A stretch of 64,000 nucleotides of DNA, from NCBI RefSeq assembly GCF_000208745.1, contig NC_030858.1, forward strand, positions 30,430,257 through 30,494,256, in the 5' to 3' direction. This DNA comes from Theobroma cacao (lineage: Eukaryota > Streptophyta > Magnoliopsida > Malvales > Malvaceae). The stretch's first letter is position 1, and each line of letters begins with the position of its first letter. Shown piece after piece: positions 33,234-47,400 of this stretch. Position numbers and translations under genes: made by a program. A model generated the notes under the pieces. The model was not told the DNA's origin. It worked only from the letters and a program-made list of their open reading frames with translations, and searched no databases.

Positions 33234-33904
33234 TATATATCAAAACATCTTGTTAAACTTTATCAAGCATTACTGGAAGCTAAAAGAAAAAAATATATCA
33301 AAACAAATTTTGTTTAAGATGATTTTAACCATGGCCAAATTAAGTTAACACATTAGGATGTTGTTGATTTTTTGTCTACCTTGAAGAATGAAATTTTTTA
33401 AAAGTTTGTTAGTATGTTTTAATATAGCTTTATTATAAATATGTTTTTATATGTTCTCATTATATTTAAATGATATATTCTTATTATGTGTTTTAATAAT
33501 AAATTATGTATTTAATGTCCTTTTATGTTAACTTGTAAGTTTTTTATTATATACATTTTATTTATTGAAGACAAATATTGATATTTATCTATAGTACAAG
33601 ATTAATTGAAGGCTCTGAAAGAGCAATATTTTATTACTTGGAGGAACAAAGTTCATAATAAAGGATGTATTATTTTATATTAAGTCTCAAAAAAAATTAT
33701 TAACTTTTAAAGATATTAGTTTGAACGGATATCATATTGAAACAACAAATGAAAAAGACATTTAATTCCTTTATATTACATCTATTATCTTGAGTAAAAA
33801 ATGTATATTGAAAAAAATTATCTGCTTTATCCTCTGGATTGTATTACACAAAAATTAGAATCATTGAAACTCATGCTACAGAAAACTAGAAGTTTACTAA
33901 TGAT

Positions 33905-34110
33905 TTTAATGTTTGGCATGACCAGTTGGGTCATCCCGGATCAATAATGATATGAAAAATGATTGAAAATTCATGTGGTCATCCATTGAAAAACCATAAG
34001 ATTTTTCAATTTGATGAATTCTCATGTGTTGCTTGTTCTTAAGGTAAATTAATTATAAAACCATCACTAGTTAAACTTAAGATTAAATTTCTTACATTTT
34101 TTAAACGTAT
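33905..34110 (+). pseudogene. GAG-pre-integrase zinc-binding region of copia B
   Basis: The reading 'VWHDQLGHPGS' followed by '..F.CVACS.GK' is the His-His-Cys-Cys block before the copia integrase core. An in-frame stop replaces the residue after 'CS', and another occurs after 'IM'. Remnants of integrase continue in short pieces to about 34,750. Confidence 0.75.
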
Positions 34111-35329
34111 TCTGGGTGATATAAGTGGATCCATACATTCACCATGTGGATCATTTAGATATTTTATTATTTTAATCAATGCATCGTTGAGATGGTTACA
34201 TGTGTGCTTATTATTAACTTGTAATTTGGCATTTGTAAGATTACTCGCCTAATAATTCATTTGCGAGCACATTTTCTTGATTATGCAATCAAAATTATTC
34301 ATCTTGATGATACTAGTGAATTTATATCTCAAGCCTTTAATGAATAATGCATATTAGTTAGAATAAATGTAAACAACATGTTGCTCATGTTCATACTCAA
34401 AATGATCTAGCAAAATCATTTATTAAATACTTCTAACTAATTGCAAGATCATTGCTTATAAAAAATTAAACTCACTATTTTTGCTTAGGGGTAATGCCAT
34501 TTTGCATATAGCAGCATTTATACATATCATGCCAACGAGTTATCATAAATTCTCCTATCTACAATTAGTTTATGGTTAGAGATCAAATATTTCCTATCTA
34601 AGAATTTTTGGATGTGCAATATATGTCTCATTGCTCTATTACAACGCATAAAGATGGGTCCTCTAATGAGGTTAGGAATACATGTTGGATACAAATCTTC
34701 ATCTATAATTAAATATCTAAAACCATTAATAGGAGATTTATTCATAGTAAGATTTGTCGATTGTCATTTTGATAAAATAGAGTTTTCAACATTAAGGGAA
34801 AGAAAATAAGTAATTGGAAAAAGAAATTTCTTAGAATGCATTATCATTATTTAGTTGTAATCCTCACACAAATTAATGTGAACTTGAAGTTCAAAAAGAT
34901 AATTCATTTGCAAAATATAGCAAATCAATCGCCAAATGTATTTATTGACCTAAAAAAACCTAAATCTCATATACCAACTGTAAATGCTCCTATTAGAATT
35001 TATGTCCCTGTAGGTCAAGGCACACTAAAAGCATGGGAAACCAATTGGTTCCAAAGATAAAATCTTTGAAAAAGAAAAGGAGCAAATATATAAAATGGTT
35101 AGAAATAAGAAATAGAAAATCTAAAAGAGATCCTTGACATAATCAACAAAATTCTAAAAGAAACTTTGGTACCTAAAATCATTAAAAATAAAGAGATCAA
35201 TAAATTATGTCATAACAGGAAAAGATGGAACTAGAATGAAATAAATATCAACAATATTCTTGCATATAATGTAGTATTCAATATTATGGAAGAAAATGAA
35301 GATTTTGATCATACATCTATTGCAGAATA

Positions 35330-36350
35330 TAGACATAAAAATGATTGGTCAATGTGAAAAGACGCAATCAAGGAGGAATTGAATGTACTTACAAAACATG
35401 AAGTTTTTGAACTTGTAGTCCATACATCAAATGGTGTAAAGCCAATAGAATATAAACAGGTATTTGTGTGAAAATGAAATGAGAAAAATGAGATTATGAG
35501 ATATAAAGCACGGCTTGTCGTATAAGGTTTTACCTAAAAATCTAGTATTGGTTATGAAGAGACATTTTATTTTATGGTATATACAATTACATTTCTATAT
35601 TTAGTTAGTTTAGCAATATATGATAAGATTGAAATGAATCTAATGAATGTAGCTACAGTCTATTTATATGACTCACTTGATATCGTTATATTTATGAAAA
35701 TCTCTAAAGGATTTAAGTTGCCTGAAACACATATACAATTCTCAAGAAATTTATTCAATCAAATTAAATAAATATGTATATGGATTAAAACAATCTAAAC
35801 ATATGTGGTATAATCATCTTAATGAATATTTTTTAAAAGAAAGTTATATAATGATCCTATATATCTATATATTTTATAAAAAGATTTGGATCTAAATTTG
35901 TCATAATTGCTATTTTTATTGATAACTTGAATATTGTTGGAACTCTTGAAGAGTTATCAAAAGTGGTGGGTTACTTAAGAAAAGAATTTGCGATGAAAGA
36001 CCTTGAAAAAACAAAGTTTTGTTTAGATTTTCATATTGAACACTTGACAAATGAAATTTTTATTTATCAATTAAATTATATAGCAAGTGTGCTAAAATGA
36101 TTTTATGTGGACAAAGCACATCAATTGAGTTCACCAATAGTTGTAAGGTTATTAAATGTGAAAAAGGACTATTTCCAACCTTGTGAGAATGATAAAGAAC
36201 TTCTTAATCTTGAAGTAACACATCTTAGTGTAATCAGAGTACTAATGTATCTTATTAGCAATACACAACTTGATATATCATTTGCTGTAAATTTATTAAC
36301 AACATATAGTTCTTCTCCAACTCAATGATAGTGAAATGGAATTAAACATA
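35330..36350 (+). pseudogene. Reverse transcriptase region of copia B, broken
   Basis: Recognisable pieces are 'MRYKARLV' (about 35,496), 'IEMNLMNVATVYLYDSL' (about 35,628; the copia 'M-D-V-x-x-A-Y-L' strand with its Asp replaced by Asn), 'KYVYGLKQSKHMWY' (about 35,770), and 'LNLEVTHLSVIRVLMYLISNTQLDISFAVNLL' further on (about 36,203), the block just before RNase H. The change in the catalytic strand and the many stops show it is dead. Confidence 0.75.
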
Positions 36351-37427
36351 TATTTTGACATCTTCGAGGAACAATTAACATGGGTTTATATTACTTAAAT
36401 GTTTTAAAATCAAATTTAATTGATTATGCAAATGTAGAATATTTATTTTATCCGCACAAAACTCGATCTCAAATAAGTTACTTATTCACATATGTAGGTA
36501 CGACTATTTCATAATATTTTGTAAAATAAACTATAGTTGTTACTTCTTCTAACCATGTAGAAATTTTAACAATTCTTGATATTGGTATTGAATGTGTCTG
36601 GTGAAGATATATAATTCAAAATATTCAAGAAACATGTGAATTGTCAATCAAGAAAAAAATTCTAACAACGTTATATAAGGATAATATTGCTTGCATAGCA
36701 CAGTTAAAGAAAAGATACATTAAAGGCCATAAAATAAAACATATTTCACCAAAATTCTCCTTCACTCATGATCTTCAAGAAAAAAGTGATATTAATGTTC
36801 AATAAATTCGTTCAAGTGACAAGCTAGTAGATTTATTTATCAAAGCCTTTTTACAACAACATTTGAAAAATTGGTATAACGATTAGAATGCACTGTTTTA
36901 AAGATCTTAAATAATGCAGTCATCAAGGGAGTAAAGTACACACTGTACTCTTTTCTTTTTTCAAGGTTTTTCCTATTAAGTTTTTCTTGGTAAGGTTTTT
37001 AATAAGACAGTATTTTAAAAACATATTCTTAAAAAGAATTTTTTCCGTTAGGTTTTTCTTAGTAAAGTTTAATTAGGCATATTCTTAATACAATGAACAT
37101 TGAAATAGAAGTGTTATGAATATATGTGTAAATGTCTATTATGTTATAACTCAAGAAATTCAGACCAACTTAAATAGTGCAACAGGCTAAATACAAGAAG
37201 TATAATCTGATTTGAACTCTTAGATTTGATTATATATGTAGACTTAAATATAGATTAAATTATATTAAAATTAAAATTTAACGAATTATTGATTTGTAAA
37301 TAAACCCCTCACTACATTTATAAATACACAATTAAATAAAATCTTTCTTACTTTACTAATAATTTTTCTCATAATTAATTTTCAGTTTGTATATCATAAC
37401 AATATTCTAACTACAATTATCTTAACA

Positions 37428-38547
37428 TATATGATAGAAAATAATTTTCTTTTTTCTTTTTGACATTTCATTATATCTTATGTAATCAAATATACATACA
37501 GCGCCTGGTCAAACATGTTCTTGAGGCCGAACAATATCTTACCTATTAATACTTTTCTGTCTTTGTGTGAAAGGACAAATGTTTAGAGAACCCATCACGG
37601 TGATATCTATATAAATCTTATCAAAGCTCTAGAACCAATAATCTTGACTGTCTGAACATAAAATCCAGTTAGCTTTTAGGTGAGGAATGTGAGAATATCG
37701 ATTTGAAGAACACTACCATATACAAACAGTTCCTCAATTCATTGTCCAAGAGATTAACACTTTTCTATTACTATTATTATTTTAATAAATAAAATATAAT
37801 ATATCATTTAGTAATCAAATTAGCTCAACAGCAAATCCATCTAGACCTAACGAAATTAATGGTCTACTTTTTTTTTTTGGCCCATACACATGGTGTACTT
37901 TGAAGTAATGAAATCTTACTAGCTTGTTGAGAAATGAGTGGCAGCATTTGATCTTCGTGTTCAATTATGAGACCTCCGAAATTGATTTTTTTCAAAGGAA
38001 AAAGAATACTTATATCATCTTTTGAAGTATTACACAATTGTCTTCACCTACTAGAAATTAAGAAGAAGAGGTGGTTTGCATACTTGATTACTTGCAGGTC
38101 AAAATTCAACCTTCTTTTATGAGCCCAATAGTATCCCACGTGAAGGGCACTAGTGAACAAATATTAAATATCATTTTTTATATCAAAAATTTGTAATAGG
38201 CTTCAAAGAGACCTTCACATGGACTTATAATTTGCCATGTATACTTTAAATGGACCAAACAAGAAGATGTACCCTTTACGATAAAATCCATATTATTAAA
38301 AATAGAAACATTGTTTAAAAATTAACTTCTCTGTCTTAGTGGTTCTCTCTTTTATTTTAATAATATTCTACAATGGATCTTACGCATGCAATTAATGAAT
38401 TAATTTTAAATATAGTTTTTGGAGTATATATAAAGAGGTTTAAAAAAGAAGAGAAGGGTTTTTTTTTTTTTTTACCATTTGAAGAAGAGAAGGTTCAAAT
38501 TTTAAATCTCAAACCTTTTAAGAAAAGTAACAATTACTAGGTAAAGT
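37428..38547. other. Gene-free stretch
   Basis: No gene or clear repeat is seen. Short poly(T) runs occur at 37,869 and 38,461. Confidence 0.4.
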
Positions 38548-38972
38548 CAAAAACTTTTTGAATTATTTAGAAAAATTTAAATAGACCTTTTATTCTTTTA
38601 TTACTTTCAATTAAATTTTTATATTTTTATTTTATCAAAATAAATCCTTATAATTAATGATTGAGTAATTATTGTTAATCAAAATATCGCTTGTTATATT
38701 ATGTAACGTGATATTAATGTGATATACTGATGTGCCATAATGATGATGATGTGGTATGATGACTTGATTATTGAGTATTTTCATCTTTCATGTTAGTAAC
38801 GCATAGATATAAAGTGACAAAAAATCATTTTAACTAATGACAATTAGTTAACTATTAGTTATAAGAGTTTATTTAATTCAAAATAAAAATACGGAGATTT
38901 GATTTAATACATAAAAAATAAAAATTTATTTAAAATTTTTTGAATAGCTTAAATTTTTTTTCAAAGATTATG
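38548..38972. repeat. Dispersed AT-rich repeat, copy 2
   Basis: Second copy of the repeat at 20,156-20,650, in the same orientation. It shares TCTTTTATTA, TTTTTATATTTTTATTTT, AATCAAAATATCGCTTG against AATCAAAATATCACTAG, and GTTAACTATTAGTTATAAGAG against ATCAACTATTAGTTATAAGGG. The two copies differ by many substitutions and indels, so they are old. Confidence 0.7.
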
Positions 38973-41900
38973 TATTTGAAATATAATTTTTGAGATTGAG
39001 AATATTTAAGAGTAATCATGAAAAAGAAGTTTGAAAGCATCTTTCCTTTCCTATCCTATCCTAGAAAACAAGAATGATTTTTGCACATTTAAGAGTAATC
39101 TGGGTTGTGGACAAATGCACCGTCAGCTGTTAGATTCGATATGATGTTTTTCGCAACTATAATTGCAAATATGTACCGGAAAAACCATTCCCATTGCTTA
39201 ATTTTGGAAAAATATTTGAAAACAAGTTCCATGTGCTAACTACTGAATGAATTAAGAGAATGATGATGTACTGGTTATTGGATGTGAATCACCGAGATTC
39301 CGTACATTTGATCATTTGCCAATTAATGTTTGATGTGATAATGGTACATCAGTATTTTTTTTTTTTTTCTGATTTGGGTCAGATTGAATCATGCGTACAT
39401 GTGTCATTATGGTTTCTTTTGAACCACATACTCAAAATATGGCTACTTGAACTTAAATCAGGCGGTAAAAGATGAGAAGGAATTTAGGTTAAGCTTGTAT
39501 AGATGTCATATTCATTATGGGTATGTATGTGGCGTACGTTTTGAACTATTTTAGGGCCACCATGTCCATGCAGGCAAAGCCAGCCAAAATACTTTGAACA
39601 TCTAATCTTACAGCTGTCAGCAACCATTGGTTTGGCATTTTAAACTTTAATGAAGCTTTATTTCTAATTATCCAGGATACTATTACTCTTTTCATCGCTT
39701 CCTTCGTTTCTAACAAGTGAAATATGCTTTAAACGCTTTTTTCTCCTTAACCCTTGAAGAAACTACGCAACATATAAAAGATGGTCATCTCCCATTTAAA
39801 TCCAGGACTTCAAATTAATTGAAATTTTGATCTGTAATCGATCAGATATCCCCTTAGAAAGCATCAAAACATATGTTAAATATAGCGTGGCATGACAACA
39901 AAGCGAATTTCTTTATTTTTTTTGTTGATTCTTTGAGAAGCTCAATTCAACACGTAGTATGCATCTTCAACTTTGTTTTCTTATCAAATATACAAAACCA
40001 ATTTGCCAATAACAGTGCCGTCATGTATTTCAATTTGATCAATCTTGGTTAAAACAACAGTTACAGACTTATTACACTTCATATGAAGGTACGTAGATTT
40101 CTATGAAAATTGAAGAGTTATTGCAATAGTCAAACCATATGGAATAATAATATATATATATATATATTTTATTCCATTCTGCAAGTATATTTTGTCAGCA
40201 GGAACCAGCTCCCATCTAGTACATTGATTATTACAAGTAGATATTTTATCTATGTGCAGTTAGACAACAATGTGATCGATCCTGTAGGCATTCCCATTAT
40301 GATATTTTAAGATAAATATTATAATATTTAACAGTCTCATAATCTAATATTTAACCGTTTTCATTGACCTCTTTTAATAATATCGCGGATCAATATATAT
40401 ATTTTTATATCTGTCTTTACCTTACAAGGAATCTGTAAATTTGGAAGTGACTAGGTAGTAGATTCTTGAATTTATTATTTATAATTATTTTGATGTTATT
40501 GCGAATGATCAAATTGTTTAATTGTCCAATAGAACAACCTTAATTTTAGAGTCTTTTTTTTTTTGCTATTTTTAGTTTAGTTATATGAAATAAATATTTC
40601 AAAAATACATTAATTTTTTGGTACATGTAAAAGGAGCATACTATGAAATTTTATGTATAATTAAATTATATTAATTCAAGGTCTATTCTATTAAGAATTA
40701 GAATGCAAAAAGGGGCTTGATTCTTATTACATGATTTTTTTTAAAGTTAATCCTTGATACATAGTTTTATAGTAAAAATAATGTTAAATAAATTAAACGT
40801 CAAAATTCAATATACTAATTAAGATAGTCCTCATTCTTTTTTACATACCTCTCCAATGAATGAGATTTTAATGTTTTTGTGTAAGCAAAAAAGAAGACTT
40901 TGTTTTATATTTTATATAACAAATCTCTAATCTTACTCATCATAGGGTTTAAAATTTTTTATATAAACTTATATTTTTAAACCCGCATATAATATTGGAG
41001 TCCAACTCATTTTATTAAATTATATTAAATTACATTTAATTTTGTTAAATTATTAAATTTCCTTTTTATCAAAATTAAATTATCTTAACTTAATTTTAAT
41101 TTTACAAGACAATCAAACACGTGCATTATATGAAAAGTAAAAGTAAAAATAATTCTTTTATATTAAGAAACCAAGCTTAGAAGAATTGGGTGACTGAAAA
41201 TAGAGATTTGGTAAAAGTCACAGCATTACTTTTTTAAGTATGGTGGAAAAAGAAAAGGCACACTTTTATTGCATTTGACGAAGATTTTATAAACCAAAAA
41301 TAGAAAATAAAAAGACAAAGAAAAAGGTAAGAAGAAAAAGTTGGCAGCTATAATAATATCAGATTGAGTACTATTATTATTGATGTCTACTGTTTTCAAG
41401 AATCAGCCGATTCTGTTGGTCGCCATGCACCGAAACAGTAGGATCTCTGTTGATTCTCAACTGGTCAGAGTAAGAAGATATTAAGATAAAGCAAATAAAG
41501 GAAAAAAAAAAGTGTGATATGACCATTCCAAATTATGAACCTTGGGAGTCGTTTCCAAGAAATCTATGGATTTTTTGCCTGAAATCTCAGTCAAATTTTA
41601 GCTACATATTGTTATATATATTAGATTTGCAAATGAATCTCTGTCAATATATTAGCAAAATGGCTGACAATTAAGCAACTTCAGCTGGGTTAGAGTTGAA
41701 TTGTTTTAATCAGGAATTATTTCAAAGTTTTGGGTCAAAAGATTCAAATAATTCAATCTTTTAATGTACTTAAATTAGATTAAGTTATGTATAAATATTT
41801 AATTTAATAATAAATGTATGTATTTTTATTAAAATAGTAATTTTTGTTATTTCAAAATACCTCATTTTTGCTAAAACTAGTAATTTTTGTTTTAAATGGA

Positions 41901-44456
41901 TCCAACCTCGAATACATCGAGATTAAATTATTGACTTTTCGAGTTAATTTAGGTTTTAAGTCGAATTTCGGATTAATGGTGCATACTTATTCAAATCACG
42001 TCAACATTTATTATGTTTATAAAATAACTGTGTTAAGTATTTCTTCTTTTTTATTTATGTAAAGATGACATTGATCTAATTTAATATGAAATTAAACGAA
42101 AATCTTATTGTTGTGTCGGAGTCAACTCCAATTCATACTAAAAGAAGTCACAAGGGTTGCATTGAAATATCTTTATCAACAGTTAAAAAAAAATTAAAAT
42201 TCAGAGTAATTTTGTGTTATATCGTAGGGATGAGGCCCCCACGCAATTTGTTGTTGTATTGAGACCTTGGAATCCCAAACTTCATTTTCAGCTCTAAATT
42301 GAAACGGGAAAACAAAGAAAAATTGGAATGATAAAGACAAATAAAGGTAGCCAAATGGTTGGCCGTCTTCAAATTGATATTGTTGTTGTAGTTTATTGGG
42401 TTGATGCCGACGGAACATATTTTTGGCTTGTTTCAGTTGAGCCTCACCTCATGGATGCCTTTTGCACTAATAAATCACAGTTTCCAGACAAAATTGCAAC
42501 AGCTACTAAGAGAAGGGCTGCCTCACTGCTAAATTCATGATAACACTAACTTGTCTTAAATTTGAGCATTACTTAGTAACACTCTCTTCTTGATATGGAT
42601 CAATCCAACGTTTAATTTTATTTTTTGATATCAAATCAATCCAATTTAAATAGAAAATGATGACACTGAGCAACAATCTAGTTAATCCATTTATGTTGGA
42701 ATAGCCCACAATGTTAACGTTTTTCATCTGAAATAAATTCACATGATACCTAATTATAAATTGAGAGCTCGATTCACATAAATAAAATAGTAAAGACGTA
42801 AGTGAGAATTTCGTTATAATTCAAGAGCTTATTGAGTTTTTTTTTGTATAAAAGGAATAGCTTGCCCTCTAAAATCTTGGTTAGTTCAAGCCATCAACTG
42901 CTTGTAACTGTAGTTTTTACTTTTGCTTCACAAATTAAGCAACACACAAAGGGGGGGAGGAAGAAAGAAGGGACTTCGGAAGTCCAATAGATCAAGATGA
43001 TGATTTTCAAGGGTACAACACTAGGCATACAAAGTTTTCCCATTTTGATAAACCCCACCATTTTTGAAGATTTGAAGCCCTCTTTAAGGACAAAGCAAAA
43101 GATACTTGACTCTTACTTTCACCTTTCATTGGACTCTTACCTTTAGGATCCATAGACGAGCAAACCTTTTCTTGTGATCAAAAAGGAAAGTTTAAGATAG
43201 GAGTGAATAAAAGGAGTGTAAAATTCCAGCATCTTTGACAAACCAACTAACCATACCGACAATGACTTTGTTCTATTCATTTTAACATCTTTGTTCTGCG
43301 GGAAAGATTCTAGCAACAGGGCTTGGATTTTTTGTTTTTGAAGTGAATCCAGCTAAGGAAACACCCCCACCCCCCAAAAGAAAGAAAAGATAAATAAAGG
43401 GTCGCTCCAGCTCTTTAACATGTGTTTTAACTAGTCCCATTTTAGTGTGTCGGCATCAACTACTCTGTTGCACGAGGAAAGTTGTCTAGACCACAGTTCC
43501 ATACTTCAAATCTGTCCATAGCTTTGCCCACTATATAAATGAAAAGTGAAGGAAGTTGATCGGCATTCATTTGCCAACAAAATCTCCTATTCCATGCTGG
43601 TTCCTTCAAGTTGAAGAATAGATTTTTTCAACAGAAGACAATACTAAATTTCAAAAACACTGAAATGCAGACAGTTTGACATGATGTGACCATGGGCTCA
43701 TCAGCAAAAGTGCACATGTGAACATGTGCCTAAGCAGTTGAGCATGTGCAAGGTATAACCGCAGAAGATTTTTATGAAATTAAAATTGCAACAAGGTCAA
43801 CAGGCTTATCACCACAGTCAAAGTCATTTGCCCCTTCTAACAGAAACTCTGCTCTTCAAAGTGCAACCCTAATACAACAAATGCATCCAATAAAACAACT
43901 AACGGTGATTACACTACCGACCACAATCTCAGGAGCAAAAAATGTACATAAGACTCCTATTCGTTTTCAGTCCTATTCTAATTGACCATGGGTCCAAAAC
44001 AAAAGAACGCATAACATTGTAAGCTACAAAATCCAACTTGCAGATGACTGGTTGCAGGATCAGAAAGCATTGGACTTCATATCGGCTGGTATAACTGACA
44101 CATCAATTTAAATTATAAAAATTAATGTACTGAATGGGAGATCAAACAGCTTAATCAGGACATAGTAGCCAGCAAAGAAAATAGGCCAGAAAGAAGCAGC
44201 ATAAAACTAGGTAACACAAAAAGAAGGCGTGGACATGATGGCAGAACACAAAATACTGACTTGAAATGGTTCCAAGATTCTGTAAGTTTGTTAGCACTGT
44301 AAAACGTCTTTATATCATGTCCTGGGTCCCAAGTGTCTTCTCCCTCCAAGAAGGGTTCTTTTTTTCTTTTAATTTGGTCACTGAGGTTTCTTTTGGCAAC
44401 TTCTTTCGTAAGCAATATAGTGTGTTAAACGAAATACTACTCACCTCTATATGGTG
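38973..44456. other. Gene-poor region between repeat copy 2 and PUMY
   Basis: No supported gene is seen. Short forward frames at 39,260, 42,328 and 43,746 have no recognised motif and composition no different from the surroundings. An (AT)n run lies at 40,150-40,168. The part just below 44,456 is probably the 3' UTR of PUMY. Confidence 0.4.
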
Positions 44457-47400
44457 TTATGTGAGCTGGGCCAGGGCTACAGATATCTTAGCACCAACAG
44501 CAGCATTGTTTTTTACAAGTGCAATGTCTCAAGCTTAGTTAAGAAAACCAATGCAATAAGTTGAACAATATTCACTGCTGAATGCAGCAGCTAAAGAATA
44601 GCATAGAATGACTAACAATAATAATTTATTTGTACACAAAGCGAATTCAGATTAGAATAAATCAACTTACTAGTGTGCGCTATGCCACTGGACACAAAAA
44701 ATTTGTCCACACGATATAAAACAAAATATAAAATTATTAAACTCTTAAGGATACTTGAAGCAAGTGATGCTCCTCCAGTTAATTCACCAACTCTTGCAAG
44801 CAAGAAAGGAGTCTCAGCATTCCCTGTTACGTTCTTTTCTCTGAAGATAAGCGTACAATCATCTAAGTAGGTATCAAACATATGATAAAAGTATGCATGA
44901 AATTACAAAGGAAACTAAGAACTCCAGATGTTTAATGAGCATAAAGCAATTTCAACCTAGCTTCTGTAAGGGCACGTTGTATTGCAGACTCTATTAAGCT
45001 TCCAGAAGCTGAGTGTTCTTTTGGGATGGGAACCGCAATTAGTACTCCATTTCCGAGATTAAGTTTCCTGTTAGCATCTGTAATAAATTTAAATTAAATG
45101 AAAAGAAACAAATGAAAGCGACCATGAATTACTGCATTTGAAAAAAAAACACCAAATAAAAGATCAAATGAACTTTGTCACTTACCAATTAACCGTGCAC
45201 AGTCTTCTGGGCTATCCACACGACAAGGTACCTAGATTATCACCATCAACCAAGAAAAATCACCCCATTACATTTGTTCTCCTCGGAACAAAGCATGTTA
45301 AATTGTAACTTGTAAGCTTTCACATAAATCTGCAAAACCATCTAAGATTAACATTCTAAGAATGTCTCTCTTTGTGCATGCATCAGTGCCACAGCTTCTC
45401 AATTAGACTCTCTTACTCGAGGTTTCACCAGAAAAAGCAGTGCCTTGACAACAAATTAGAAGCCTTCCAAAATGCTGTAATGTTTCAATTATCCGAGAGA
45501 GAGAGATAGAGAAAGAGAGCAAAGAAAAGCAGTGAAGATATAAATAAGATTAATTAAACAGGATCCACTTTTCACTGATATTGACTTTGGACTATCTAAT
45601 ATAAAGACCACTATTAAAACGAAACCGTTGTTATGTGATAAAGACAGAAATGTGACTTCAATGACCGTAGGGTTTGATGCCATCCCTCTCTTTGCAAAAG
45701 TCAATTTAAAAAGAAATCGAGGAGCTATATTTTAGGTCCTTTCACTGAGTATTGTTTCAAATGAACTATTTCAGAAGAAAAACTCACAGTGAATAATATC
45801 AGATTTACCTTTTATTCTTAAAAGAGAATACTATCACATTTTCGATAAAATAAGAATGCAGCTTCAAGAAATGCTATAATCTTCTATGAATTAACTATTT
45901 ATACCTTGCAGCCACTTGTTTCAGTGAAAAAAGCTGGAAACTCATTGGTCTTATAAGCACCAACACAAACTCCCTGAGTTTCCTGTATTAACAACCAAAA
46001 CCAGTAATTTTGTATAAAACACTAATGATTGAAAATTCACAATCTGAAGCTGGATCTTTCAAATATTTGTAGACAAAGTGATTAAGTACCAAATATTCCA
46101 GTGTCCTTGGAATATCTAATATCGATTTTACACCAGCAGAGATGACTGCTACTGGTGTCCTTCCAAGCTCCGTGAGATCAGAGGATATATCCATAGCTGC
46201 ATTTGGAACATCAGAAGCAGCACAGTATAAGGACAAAATACCAATGAGTGCATATTCAAACAATCGTAACTGCTTGGATGTACAGATAGAATAACTGCTC
46301 CCTTGCATGATGCAATAAGACAATCTTTCTTACAACCAGATGCCATTGCTGATATGATACATTAAAATCTCTTCTTTCCAGGTGAAAAGTAAAAAAAAAA
46401 AAAATTATTTGTCAACTTAAAACCACAGATGGCAAAACCCGCAACAAAATTACTAAAGAAGATGGATGTGGTTGCACTTTGATGAAGAAAATAAGATGAA
46501 TGCGATATGGCTCATCATAGAATAGTTCATTAGTTGCAATGTCTAAAACAGCATCTGGACCAAACAATTTCCAGGACCATGCAGATGTGGAAGTCCAACT
46601 TACTATGCTCGCCATGTCTATGAACTCCCCCAATTCCCCCAGTAACAAAAACAGGGATACCAACCTGCAAGTGCTGAATACGTTAGTCTAACCAACAATA
46701 AGGATAAAATTATGGCCAAGAAGAAAAAAAGAAAAAAGAGGTGATTGGTGCATTTATATGAGTAAACAATGAAGTGAAAATTCTAAAGTAGTAGTCACCA
46801 TGGCAGCAAAAAACATGGTTGCAGAAACAGTGGTTGCGCCATTCCTCTTGGTGGCCACCTGTAAAAGGACATCAGTTAACACAAAATTTGAGGCAGAACA
46901 TATCATAAACTGCTAGGAACCGGATAAGCCCCTTAACCTCATAGGATCTATAAGGTCACTGTCATTCACTGTTCCACCCTGCTGCTTATTACAAGCAGAT
47001 TTCAAGTAGATATTGAACTGAAAATATTCAAGAAAACCAATAGAAAGAAACACATGATGCAGATGAGAATCCTTAAAACACATAATAAAACGAATGAACT
47101 GTTAGCAGCTGTAGATATGTGTGCTTGTACTTTATAATATGCAACAAATCCCAAAAGTTCAATGGAAAATTCAACAAACTGTAACCACTAAGCCTCAAAA
47201 AAAGCAGCAAGAATTAACACTCAGTCATGGATCTAATCAGTTGATTATCAAGAGAAGAAGAATCAGACAGGAACTTATAATCCTTCTGCAGCAATCTATA
47301 TATGATACAACAGAAGAAATAGAGCAGTATCTTCATGGAAACAATAATTTCAATTAAATCATTCAGATGTAACTCATTAATTTGCTTCATCTGAACAAGA

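Larger units (their letters stand above)
31988..37401 (+). mobile_element. Ty1/copia element B with both LTRs, degenerate
   Basis: The LTRs are 31,988-32,280 and 37,112-37,401; both begin TGTTA(C/T)GAATATATGTGT and end CATAACA. Flanks are GTATT and ATATT, a 5-bp duplication with one change. A primer site resembling the initiator-tRNA-Met type (TGTTATCA) follows the 5' LTR at 32,281. Interior order on the plus strand: gag with a zinc knuckle (33,192), GAG-pre-integrase (about 33,910-34,030), integrase remnants, RT (about 35,330-36,350), RNase H (about 36,640-36,850). Gag-integrase-RT order defines copia. Dozens of stops make it inactive. It is inserted in the 5' LTR of element A. Confidence 0.9.
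30175..37427 (-). mobile_element. Small minus-strand LTR element A, split by nested insertions
   Basis: The 3' LTR is 30,175-30,563 (starts TGTTATTATAAAAAG, ends CTTAACA). The 5' LTR is 31,779-31,987, starting TGTTACCAAAAG, and continues after the nested copia element at 37,402-37,427, also ending CTTAACA. In minus orientation a PPT-like GAGTTTGAAGAAGG precedes the 3' LTR, and a primer-site-like GGTGTTAGAGCC follows the 5' LTR. The interior (30,564-31,778) has no coding domain and holds a minisatellite and a MITE. The lower LTR carries an internal duplication of about 190 bp, which makes it longer. No target duplication survives. Confidence 0.7.

Noticed and set aside
42328..42540. 70-codon forward frame
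   Set aside because: No motif, no codon bias and an overlapping reverse frame of the same length.
43746..43985. 79-codon forward frame below PUMY
   Set aside because: No recognisable family; it lies where the PUMY 3' UTR and intergenic sequence are expected.
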